Source of the DNA: Fidelibacterota bacterium
GTDB lineage: Bacteria; Fidelibacterota; UBA2242; JAFGTP01
Assembly (NCBI GenBank): GCA_021735285.1
Contig: JAIPHI010000124.1
Location: 1-7,901, forward strand
Length of the DNA: 7,901 bases
Direction: 5' to 3'
Shown piece by piece: positions 1 through 5,675 of the stretch (positions are counted from its first letter, which is position 1; the number at the start of each line of letters is the position of its first letter). The position numbers and the translations under genes are program-made. Below the pieces are notes generated by a model. The model ran no database searches, was not told the origin of the DNA, and worked only from the letters and a program-made list of their open reading frames with translations.

Positions 1-227
1 TGATTTGAGGGATATCTATAGCAATTACCACCTTTTTTTTCGAGGACTCCCTGTTTGGCTAATTTTCTAAGGAGATTTTTTAATTTTCCGTAATTTGAAT
101 CTGCAATATCACATTGCCGCGCAATCTTTTTTTGTTTGAAATAAGTCCCGCTTCTCTTTTTCAGGAATTTAATTATCTTATTTTTAATATATTGTGCAGA
201 GTCTTTCTTGATAATAACTTTCTTTAT
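1..227 (-). CDS. rnr: Probable ribonuclease R, N-terminal winged-helix domain (partial, cut by window edge)
   Basis: The minus-strand frame is open from codon 227-225 to the window edge and encodes about 75 residues of a basic winged-helix domain. It includes the segments IKFLKKRSGTYFKQKKIA, LKNLLRKLAKQGVLEKK and the wing GGNCYRYP. This matches the N-terminal HTH found before the cold-shock and RNB domains of ribonuclease R, a 3'-5' exoribonuclease that degrades structured RNA. The catalytic part would lie beyond position 1. The start is unclear: an in-frame TAA sits at 230-228, and no ATG, GTG or TTG follows it. The nearest ATG (237-235) is one base out of frame and reaches a stop after 17 codons. 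Either the start is non-standard (ATA, ATT or ATC at 227-210) or one extra base lies in the A-rich stretch around 219-227. It is divergent from the PPIase gene. The winged helix is clear; the RNase R assignment is probable because only this domain is visible. Confidence 0.68.
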   Translation of the reverse strand, partial: MKKVIIKKDSAQYIKNKIIKFLKKRSGTYFKQKKIARQCDIADSNYGKLKNLLRKLAKQGVLEKKGGNCYRYPSN

Positions 228-237
228 TTATTCCCAT

Positions 238-371
238 AAAACTAATTTAATGTTTACTTATTAACAAATTATATTTCTAATTATTTCAAAAAAATAATAG
301 CGTTTTGAATTACTGTAAATTATTATTACCTTTACCCTCGTTGAAATTTATGAAAAAAGAAGGAGAATTTA
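238..371. other. Divergent intergenic region between the RNase R-like gene and the PPIase gene
   Basis: This very AT-rich spacer must hold the promoters of both divergent genes. I see no convincing -35/-10 pair. The best plus-strand candidate, TTGAAT at 305-310 with TACCTT 16 bases on, is weak. No hairpin, repeat or riboswitch-like structure stands out. The only clear signal is the Shine-Dalgarno AAGGAG at 360-365, six bases before the ATG at 372. Confidence 0.5.
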
Positions 372-1397
372 ATGAGAAAAGTAATCGCAATATTTGCTAT
401 AACAGCTCTATTTATTTTCTCATGTGGGAAAAAGAAAGAGTCGTCAGCAGCCCTCAAACCGGGTACTCCGGCTTATAAGGTAGCTGAACAAGTAGCAGCA
501 AAATTGCCTCAATTTAGCCCTGAAAAGAATAAAGTTTTGGCTAGTTCGGACTATTTTGAATATACAACTGCCGATTTATTTAAAACATACTATGCTTTGG
601 CCGGTAAACAAACCAGCATGTTAGCCCAAATGGATTCGGCTCGTTTAAACATGCAAATGCAACAATTAGTCAATAATCTAGTTGAAACAGAATTTTTAGC
701 AACTTTAGCCGAAGAAGCCGGATTTACTGCTTCTGAATCACAGGTTGATAGTCTGCTGGCTTCTCAATATCAAAGATATGGAGGAAAAGAACAATTTGAA
801 AAACAGATTCAACAGCAGGGTATGAATATGCAAGCTATCCGTCAGAGTGTTAAAAATAGTATTAAAATTCAAAATTATATAAACCAGAATATACAGGATG
901 ATATTGCACCCACAGATAAAGAGATTCAAACCTCATATGATGAAAATTATAAAAATGTTGAAACAGTGTCTGCTCGCCATATTTTAATAAGACCTGATAC
1001 TAATACACAAAAAGCCGATTCGGAAGCTAGAGCAGAAATTGAAGATATAAAATCAGAACTAGAAAATGGTGCTGATTTTGCTGCTTTAGCAAAAGAGCAC
1101 TCAGATGGACCAAGTGGTAAAAAGGGAGGCGATTTAGGCGGCTTTACCCATGGTGAAATGGTACCGCCTTTTGAAAACGCTGCTTTTGCACTTGAACCGG
1201 GTGAGGTAAGTGATCCTGTTAAAACTCGCTTCGGTTATCATTTGATCAAAGTATATGATAAGAGTGAAGAAACTCAAGCCCTGGAAGATGTGGAAAATCA
1301 GATTGTTCAGGAATTGGAAACTAAAAAAAGACAATCAGCAGTACAAAAATTCATTGAGAAGAAAAAGGAAGAAGCAAATTTGGAAATTAAAATCTAA
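372..1397 (+). CDS. Parvulin-type peptidyl-prolyl cis-trans isomerase lipoprotein (SurA/PrsA-like)
   Basis: This 341-aa protein isomerises X-Pro bonds and probably chaperones exported proteins at the envelope. Residues 1-18 form a lipoprotein signal (LFIFSC, lipidated Cys18), so it should be anchored to a membrane with the body in the periplasm. Residues about 55-190 are a helical SurA-N-like chaperone region rich in Gln and Met. Residues about 199-296 are a single PpiC/rotamase domain with the family markers ARHILI (His203), GGDLGGF, PPFENAAFAL and GEVSDPVKTRFGYHLIKV (His290). A charged helical tail follows. SurA itself has two parvulin domains and is soluble; one domain plus a lipid anchor is closer to PrsA, a layout also common in FCB bacteria. 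The ATG has AAGGAG six bases upstream. It appears monocistronic and ends at a strong terminator. Confidence 0.93.
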   Translation: MRKVIAIFAITALFIFSCGKKKESSAALKPGTPAYKVAEQVAAKLPQFSPEKNKVLASSDYFEYTTADLFKTYYALAGKQTSMLAQMDSARLNMQMQQLVNNLVETEFLATLAEEAGFTASESQVDSLLASQYQRYGGKEQFEKQIQQQGMNMQAIRQSVKNSIKIQNYINQNIQDDIAPTDKEIQTSYDENYKNVETVSARHILIRPDTNTQKADSEARAEIEDIKSELENGADFAALAKEHSDGPSGKKGGDLGGFTHGEMVPPFENAAFALEPGEVSDPVKTRFGYHLIKVYDKSEETQALEDVENQIVQELETKKRQSAVQKFIEKKKEEANLEIKI

Positions 1398-1420
1398 ATT
1401 AAAATATATTATCATATTAA

Positions 1421-1459
1421 AAAAAACTCGTTCCTTCATAGAGGGGAACGAGTTTTTTT
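1421..1459. terminator. Bidirectional rho-independent terminator between convergent genes
   Basis: A perfect 9-bp stem (ACTCGTTCC at 1426-1434 with GGAACGAGT at 1445-1453) closes a 10-base loop. It is flanked by an A-run before (1420-1426) and a T-run after (1453-1459). T-tracts therefore follow the stem on both strands. It sits 24 bases after the PPIase stop and 34 bases after the end of the OsmC gene on the other strand, so it should end both transcripts. Confidence 0.9.
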
Positions 1460-1492
1460 ATTGTCCAATTTATAATTTTTTTGAAAGTTTTA

Positions 1493-1918
1493 TCAGGTTT
1501 CCCTATTGTCCAATATTTTAATATTATGTGTTATTTCGGCAGTTTTGTTTAACATAGCAGATACAGAACAATATTTATCCTGAGATAGATTAACTGCCTT
1601 GATAAGCTTGTCTTTATCTAGACCTGCCCCCTCAAAGATATAATCTAAATGTATTGCCGTATAAATTTTGGGATGCTCATCTGCTCTTTTTGCTGATATT
1701 TCAATGCGCATATCATCTATTTCTACGCGCATTTTTTTTAATAATGATAGAACGTCCATACCTGTACAGCCACCCAATGACATTAATACCATTTCCATGG
1801 GTTTACTACCTGCTTCCGCTCCCCCAAATTTTTTTATGGAGTCCATTACAACCCAGTGATTGGAATCACCTTTTGTGATCAAGGTAGCATCTTTTGCTCT
1901 TTGAACTGTTACATGCAT
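1493..1918 (-). CDS. OsmC/Ohr family protein (probable thiol-dependent peroxidase)
   Basis: This 141-aa protein is the usual OsmC size and cytoplasmic, with no signal peptide. Both family cysteines are present: Cys51 in LGGCTGMDVL at the start of the central helix, and Cys117 in DKYCSVSAML. In characterised OsmC and Ohr proteins this pair reduces organic hydroperoxides, usually with lipoyl or small-thiol reductants. The sequence is closer to the generic OsmC/YhfA-like branch than to classical Ohr, so the substrate is uncertain and could be a sulfur species. It is the last gene of the minus-strand operon: its ATG lies four bases after the DUF1858 stop. Its Shine-Dalgarno GAGGAG (1929-1934) is within the end of that upstream gene, which implies co-translation. 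Transcription should end at the terminator at 1421-1459. Confidence 0.93.
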   Translation of the reverse strand: MHVTVQRAKDATLITKGDSNHWVVMDSIKKFGGAEAGSKPMEMVLMSLGGCTGMDVLSLLKKMRVEIDDMRIEISAKRADEHPKIYTAIHLDYIFEGAGLDKDKLIKAVNLSQDKYCSVSAMLNKTAEITHNIKILDNRET

Positions 1919-1922
1919 TATC

Positions 1923-2126
1923 TTATTGCTCCTCTGTTATTATTTTATTCAGCTTGTTTATTATTTGCTCCTGACCATTAATATTCTTATTGTCCATCTG
2001 TTCACCCAGGTCTCCCCATACAGGCTCACCACATTGGATACAGACTATACCGAATTTCCTTAATGGCTTAATCAATTCAGGAAAATTCTCAACTATGTCT
2101 TCGATTGGAGTGCTTTTATCTATCAA
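1923..2126 (-). CDS. DUF1858 domain protein with CxxC motif
   Basis: This 67-aa soluble protein matches DUF1858, the small helical domain also found at the N-terminus of ScdA/Ric-type and hybrid-cluster-associated proteins. Markers are STPIEDIVENFPELIKPLRKFGIVC and the turn Cys29-Ile-Gln-Cys32 followed by GEPVWGDL. The domain covers residues about 1-60; no other domain fits. Its biochemical role is not established, but the conserved cysteine pair suggests thiol, sulfur or metal chemistry. The start is a TTG at 2126-2124 with AAGGGG (2133-2138) six bases upstream; an in-frame TAA at 2141-2139 leaves no ATG alternative. It lies 65 bases after the anti-sigma gene and four before OsmC, so it probably works with the latter. 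Confidence 0.82.
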   Translation of the reverse strand: MIDKSTPIEDIVENFPELIKPLRKFGIVCIQCGEPVWGDLGEQMDNKNINGQEQIINKLNKIITEEQ

Positions 2127-2191
2127 AATTAACCCCTTTTAGATATTAGATGGTTATGGTATCAAAGAGGTTACAAAATCATGCTCTGATC

Positions 2192-2455
2192 TTATTCTTC
2201 GGATTTTGATTCTGAATTTTGGTCCGGTTTGTCTAAATCTAGCGTAGCGAACAATTTTTTAGATACTGACTTCGGTGTTTTTTCGCATTCGTCAGCTTCT
2301 TTATATAATTTTACAGTATTCTTGATTTCGTCAATAAAAACTTCACACTGCGGGCATTCATTCAGATGATGTTGTAGCTCTTTACAAGGTTCAGAATCCA
2401 GATCGCACCCTAGATATTCACAAACTTTTTCAAACATTTTATTTTTTTTACTCAT
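2192..2455 (-). CDS. Zinc-binding anti-sigma factor (ZAS/zf-HC2 type), soluble
   Basis: This 87-aa protein probably binds and blocks the ECF sigma factor encoded just upstream. It carries the zinc-binding anti-sigma signature His30-x3-Cys34-x2-Cys37 (HLNECPQC), preceded by possible fourth ligands Cys12, Cys17 or Cys24. Cys57 makes six cysteines in all. A helical stretch (about 38-54) follows, then a highly charged tail. There is no membrane segment, so unlike many anti-sigma factors it should be cytoplasmic. In RsrA, a soluble family member, disulfide formation expels zinc and frees the sigma factor; a similar redox switch here is inferred. Its ATG overlaps the sigma stop (ATGA, 2455-2452), typical of translational coupling that keeps the pair stoichiometric. 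Confidence 0.87.
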   Translation of the reverse strand: MSKKNKMFEKVCEYLGCDLDSEPCKELQHHLNECPQCEVFIDEIKNTVKLYKEADECEKTPKSVSKKLFATLDLDKPDQNSESKSEE

Positions 2456-3036
2456 ACCATTAACTCTTCTTTTTGCAGATCTTCTAATTTTTCTTTTAGA
2501 TAATTACGGGCTCTAAATAACCTTACTTTTGTATTTGATTCTGTTAGATTTAAGATATTTGCCGTCTCTCTGGTAGAGAGATCATGCAAATCCCGAAGAA
2601 TGAAAACTGTTTTGTATTTGGGCGGTAATTCATCCAGGAAATCATTAAGGATCTTTCTAAACTTGTAATTATTAACCTTTTCAAAATCAAATTCCATTTC
2701 TTCCTTGGTTTCTTCTTCGTGTATTTTCTTAAAATCCGGTTCATCAATGGGAATATGCGGATATTTTCTTGGTTTAGATTTTAATTTTTTCAAAGCGATA
2801 TTAGTTGCTATTCTGTAAAGCCAGGTGTATATCGATGAATTTCCTTTAAATTGGTGGATTTTTTCAACCAGGGTCATAAAAGTTTCCTGTAACATATCTT
2901 CAGCATCCTGTTCTTGCTTCAGCATACTTAGTCCTAAATGGTAGATTCTATCCTGATATTCATTAACAATCATTGCTAAAGCACTTTTATCTCCATTCTG
3001 TGCTTTCTCTACGATTTTTTCTTCATTTTCCAGCAT
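2452..3036 (-). CDS. ECF-family RNA polymerase sigma factor (sigma-70 group 4)
   Basis: This 194-aa sigma factor directs RNA polymerase to a specific promoter set. Region 2 spans about 15-88, with DAEDMLQETFMTLVEKIHQF and TWLYRIATNIALKKLK marking core binding and -10 recognition. An acidic linker (about 98-120) follows. Region 4 spans about 130-185, with LPPKYKTVFILRDLHDLS and the helix-turn-helix ETANILNLTESNTKVRLFRARNYLKEKL that reads the -35 element. Regions 1 and 3 are absent, as expected for ECF factors. The ATG has AAGGAA (3045-3050) eight bases upstream. It is the first gene of the operon with the anti-sigma, DUF1858 and OsmC genes. A TGAAAC-type promoter upstream suggests autoregulation. 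Confidence 0.95.
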   Translation of the reverse strand: MLENEEKIVEKAQNGDKSALAMIVNEYQDRIYHLGLSMLKQEQDAEDMLQETFMTLVEKIHQFKGNSSIYTWLYRIATNIALKKLKSKPRKYPHIPIDEPDFKKIHEEETKEEMEFDFEKVNNYKFRKILNDFLDELPPKYKTVFILRDLHDLSTRETANILNLTESNTKVRLFRARNYLKEKLEDLQKEELMV

Positions 3037-3072
3037 AAAGCCTATTCCTTATTTTTTTATCATTGTGAACCA

Positions 3073-3090
3073 AATTAATCAATTAATCAA
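3073..3090. repeat. Tandem 8-bp direct repeat in the sigma operon leader
   Basis: AATTAATC occurs twice in a row (3073-3080 and 3081-3088), followed by AA. It lies just downstream of the candidate -10 box and upstream of the sigma Shine-Dalgarno. It could be an operator or simply chance in AT-rich DNA. Confidence 0.35.
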
Positions 3091-3100
3091 TAAAGTCAAA

Positions 3101-3130
3101 ATTATATGAGACTTTGTGCTGGATGTTTCA
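3101..3130 (-). promoter_or_regulatory. Candidate promoter of the sigma/anti-sigma operon
   Basis: On the minus strand, TGAAAC (3130-3125) is followed 18 bases later by a perfect TATAAT (3106-3101). It can also be read as TGAAAC, 16 bases, then CATA (3108-3105), one mismatch from the TGAAAC-N16-CGTA pattern of ECF promoters such as those of B. subtilis SigW. It lies about 65 bases upstream of the sigma start. A second TGAAAC occurs at 3164-3159 without a clear -10 partner. It is suitable for housekeeping or autoregulated transcription; sequence alone cannot say which. Confidence 0.45.
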
Positions 3131-3211
3131 CTAAATTCGATACAAGAAACAATAAAAGGTTTCAATTTTCGAGGATTTTTATTAAAGGAGTAGCAAATTG
3201 GTTCTTATTCA

Positions 3212-3250
3212 ATAAAAAAAGCCCGCAGAGTACTAATCACTCTGCGGGCT
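3212..3250 (-). terminator. Rho-independent terminator of the M3 peptidase gene
   Basis: A perfect 12-bp GC-rich stem (3220-3231 with 3239-3250, core GCCCGCAGAGT) closes a 7-base loop. On the minus strand it is followed by a T-run (3219-3214). It starts 24 bases after the peptidase stop and insulates the sigma operon promoter from read-through. Confidence 0.93.
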
Positions 3251-3274
3251 AAAATATTTTTTATATCTAATGGA

Positions 3275-5383
3275 TTATTTAAATCCACGTCTTTCTAAAA
3301 GCGGATCTATCTGGGGAGCTCGACCGCGAAATTTGCGAAACATTGCGTCGGCTTCCAGGGAGCCTCCTTTTTCCAGAACGTTCTCTCGGAGAGATTGAGC
3401 AGTTGCTTTGTCATATAGGCCTTCTTCTTTGAAAGCCTGAAAAGCATCAGCATCCAGGACTGCCGACCAGAGATAACTGTAATATCCCGAGGAATAACCA
3501 CCTGCAAAGACATGCTGAAAATAAGGACTTCTATATCGGACTACTATTTCAGGGATCAGACCAATTTCATCCATTGCAGCATTTTCAAATTCCATTACAT
3601 CAAATTTCTTCTTCTCTTCCAGAGTATGCCAGGCCATATCCAGATAGGCAGCTGCCATGTATTCCACCGTTTTAAAACCCTGATTGAACTTAGCAGCTTT
3701 ATCTATTTTTTGGATTAACTCATCGGGGATAGTTTCACCGGTTTCCCAGTGTTTGGCATAAGATTTAATGACTTTGGGATGGGTAGCCCAGTTTTCCATG
3801 ATCTGGGAAGGCATCTCAACAAAGTCCCGGGGGACAGATGTTCCTGATAATTTAATATATATACAATCCGATAGCAGACCATGTAAACCATGTCCGAATT
3901 CATGGAATAATGTCTCAACCTGATCGAGAGTTAATAAAGAAGGTTGATTTTCTGTTGGTTTTGAAAAATTGCAAACATTACAGACGATCGGTCTTTGATT
4001 TATTAATCCAAATTGTTTTCTGTAATGATTCATCCAGGCTCCGCCTCGTTTGCTATCGCGATAGTAGTAATCAGTGTAGAAAATGCCAATCAAACTGCCA
4101 TCACTGTCACGAACTTCAAAGACATCTACGTCAGGATGATATTTGGGAATGTCATCCCGTTTTTCGAATGTAATACCATATAATTTATTAGCAACATCGA
4201 AAGCCCCCTGTCTTACATTTTCCAGTTTGAAATAGGGTTTTAATTGATCATCATCGAGTTTATACTCCTGTTCTTTCAACTTATTGGCATAATACCACCA
4301 ATCCCAGGGTTTCAAATCAAAATCAGGATTATCCTCGCGCGCAATCTTTTCTAATTTGACAACTTCTTCTTTGGCAGTTTGAAGGGCCGGCTTCCAGACC
4401 TGATCCAACAGATCATAAACGTTAGCAGGTTCTTTTGCCATTTTGTTCTCGAGAATGTACTGGGACCAGTTATCATAACCTAATAAATGGGCTTTTTCAA
4501 CTCTAAGATTGACCATTTCTTTGATCATGTCTTTATTATCCAGATCACCATTATTATTGCCTTTATTAATGTAGGCTTTGAAGATTTTTTTGCGGAGTTC
4601 TCTTTTCTCAGAAAATTTTAGAAATGGAATCATACTGGGTTTATGAATTGTAAAAACCCAGGCGTCCTCAATATCCTTCTCCTCAGCTGCTTCCCTGGCA
4701 GCGTCGATAACACCTTCCGGCAGGCCAGCTAAATTTTCTTTGTCTTTTATAACCAATTCAAATTTATTGGTTTCTTTGCGCACATTCTCGCCAAATTGAA
4801 GCATCAAGGAAGATAATTTCTCATTGATCTCCTTTAAACGCGCTTTCTTTTCCGGGGGCAGGTTAGCGCCATTCCTAACAAAGTCTTCATAATATTCTTC
4901 CAGCACTTTTTTATCTTGCTGACCTAGTTTATATTTTTCCTGGTTATAATAGATATGCTTAATTTTCTCGAATAACTTTTCATTAAGCATGATTTCATCA
5001 TAATGCTTGGAAAGCATGGGAGTGGTTTTTTTCTTGATCTCCTGGATTTTGTCATTAGTATGGGCGGAGTTTAAATTACCTAAAACATTATTGGCTCTAT
5101 CTAATAATCGCCCGCTTTTTTCCAGGGGAATAATAACATTTTTAAAAGTGGGCTCGGCAGAATTATTAACAATCTGTTTAATCTCCTGCTTATGAACATG
5201 GATTCCTTTTTTTATTGCCGGTAAAAAATGTTCCTCTTCGATCTTATCAAAAGCAGGTGTTTCAAAGGGAGTGCCATAATCACTGAAAAAAGGATTAGCC
5301 GCTTTTTGAGACTCATCAGTTGTACATGATGTTAACATTAAAACTCCCGTAATTAGGATTAAAACGGTAAAAATACGTTGCAT
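3275..5383 (-). CDS. M3 family metallopeptidase lipoprotein (peptidyl-dipeptidase Dcp-like)
   Basis: This 702-aa zinc peptidase is close to the usual Dcp length plus a signal. Residues 1-20 form a lipoprotein signal (LMLTSC, lipidated Cys20); Thr at +2 gives no inner-membrane retention cue, so an outer-membrane anchor is likely. The catalytic site is His494-Glu495-Phe-Gly-His498 in LFHEFGHGLHGLL, with the third zinc ligand Glu523 in RDFVEMPSQIMENW, 29 residues on as in thimet oligopeptidase relatives. The substrate-side Tyr/Gly block GYSSGYYSYLWSAVLDADAF and the tail FRGRAPQIDPLL are Dcp-like. The helical N-terminal half forms the channel that limits substrates to short peptides. Dcp removes C-terminal dipeptides; that exact specificity is inferred. 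The ATG is preceded by GAGAGGAG (5390-5397) six bases away. It appears monocistronic, with a long leader holding a REP-like element. Confidence 0.95.
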   Translation of the reverse strand: MQRIFTVLILITGVLMLTSCTTDESQKAANPFFSDYGTPFETPAFDKIEEEHFLPAIKKGIHVHKQEIKQIVNNSAEPTFKNVIIPLEKSGRLLDRANNVLGNLNSAHTNDKIQEIKKKTTPMLSKHYDEIMLNEKLFEKIKHIYYNQEKYKLGQQDKKVLEEYYEDFVRNGANLPPEKKARLKEINEKLSSLMLQFGENVRKETNKFELVIKDKENLAGLPEGVIDAAREAAEEKDIEDAWVFTIHKPSMIPFLKFSEKRELRKKIFKAYINKGNNNGDLDNKDMIKEMVNLRVEKAHLLGYDNWSQYILENKMAKEPANVYDLLDQVWKPALQTAKEEVVKLEKIAREDNPDFDLKPWDWWYYANKLKEQEYKLDDDQLKPYFKLENVRQGAFDVANKLYGITFEKRDDIPKYHPDVDVFEVRDSDGSLIGIFYTDYYYRDSKRGGAWMNHYRKQFGLINQRPIVCNVCNFSKPTENQPSLLTLDQVETLFHEFGHGLHGLLSDCIYIKLSGTSVPRDFVEMPSQIMENWATHPKVIKSYAKHWETGETIPDELIQKIDKAAKFNQGFKTVEYMAAAYLDMAWHTLEEKKKFDVMEFENAAMDEIGLIPEIVVRYRSPYFQHVFAGGYSSGYYSYLWSAVLDADAFQAFKEEGLYDKATAQSLRENVLEKGGSLEADAMFRKFRGRAPQIDPLLERRGFK

Positions 5384-5406
5384 AAAAATCTCCTCTCGCT
5401 TGAATT

Positions 5407-5511
5407 AGTAGTGTTTTTTGTAGCCCGAAGCTCGGCTTCGGGACCCCTTAGTCCGAAGATAATTATTCACATTGCACCTCCAGGAATATAAAACACAAAA
5501 ATAACACTACT
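5407..5511. repeat. Inverted-repeat element with central REP-like palindrome in the M3 peptidase leader
   Basis: Two arms, AGTAGTGTTTTTTGT (5407-5421) and ACAAAAATAACACTACT (5495-5511), are inverted copies differing by a two-base indel. They bound about 105 bp that lacks a substantial gene. Just inside the left arm is a perfect palindrome: CCCGAAGC (5424-5431), loop TCG, GCTTCGGG (5435-5442), GC-rich against an AT-rich background. A partial echo, CCGAAG, lies at 5453-5458. The arrangement resembles a REP/MITE-type dispersed element, but no second copy occurs in this window and no clear target duplication is visible. In the peptidase transcript it would form a long stem-loop ending shortly before the Shine-Dalgarno. 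Confidence 0.6.
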
Positions 5512-5594
5512 CTAAACATTCAAATTGATAAATAGCGATCAATACTAATAAATTTTTGTTAGAATTGAAATATATTTTTGGATGGTATGTCAAG

Positions 5595-5629
5595 AAAAAC
5601 CTGCCAGGTTTCGAAAAACTGGCAGGTTT
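5595..5629 (-). terminator. Rho-independent terminator of the beta-helix surface protein gene
   Basis: A perfect 11-bp stem (AAACCTGCCAG at 5597-5607 with CTGGCAGGTTT at 5619-5629) has an 11-base loop. On the minus strand it runs into TTTTT (5599-5595). It begins 46 bases after the stop at 5676. It separates this gene from the peptidase gene downstream. Confidence 0.88.
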
Positions 5630-5675
5630 ATCCGTTAGATCAAATATCTAAATATAACTAGGGTAGTAATATTAT

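Noticed and set aside
738..929. Small minus-strand open frame opposite the PPIase gene
   Set aside because: It is antisense to a well-supported gene, low in complexity and hydrophobic through codon mirroring, with no ribosome-binding site or recognisable domain.
1255..1521. Plus-strand 88-codon frame overlapping the PPIase end
   Set aside because: It is a shadow frame that runs through the terminator; composition is Lys/Trp-rich and not protein-like.
2550..2747. Alternate minus-strand frame within the sigma gene
   Set aside because: It overlaps conserved sigma region 4 in another frame and shows no family features.
5496..5524. Bacteroidetes-style promoter (TTTG, 17 bases, TATTTTTG) upstream of the M3 peptidase
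   Set aside because: It fits the TTTG/TAnnTTTG pattern, but it falls partly in the arm of the inverted repeat, AT-rich DNA gives such matches by chance, and the organism is probably not a Bacteroidetes member.
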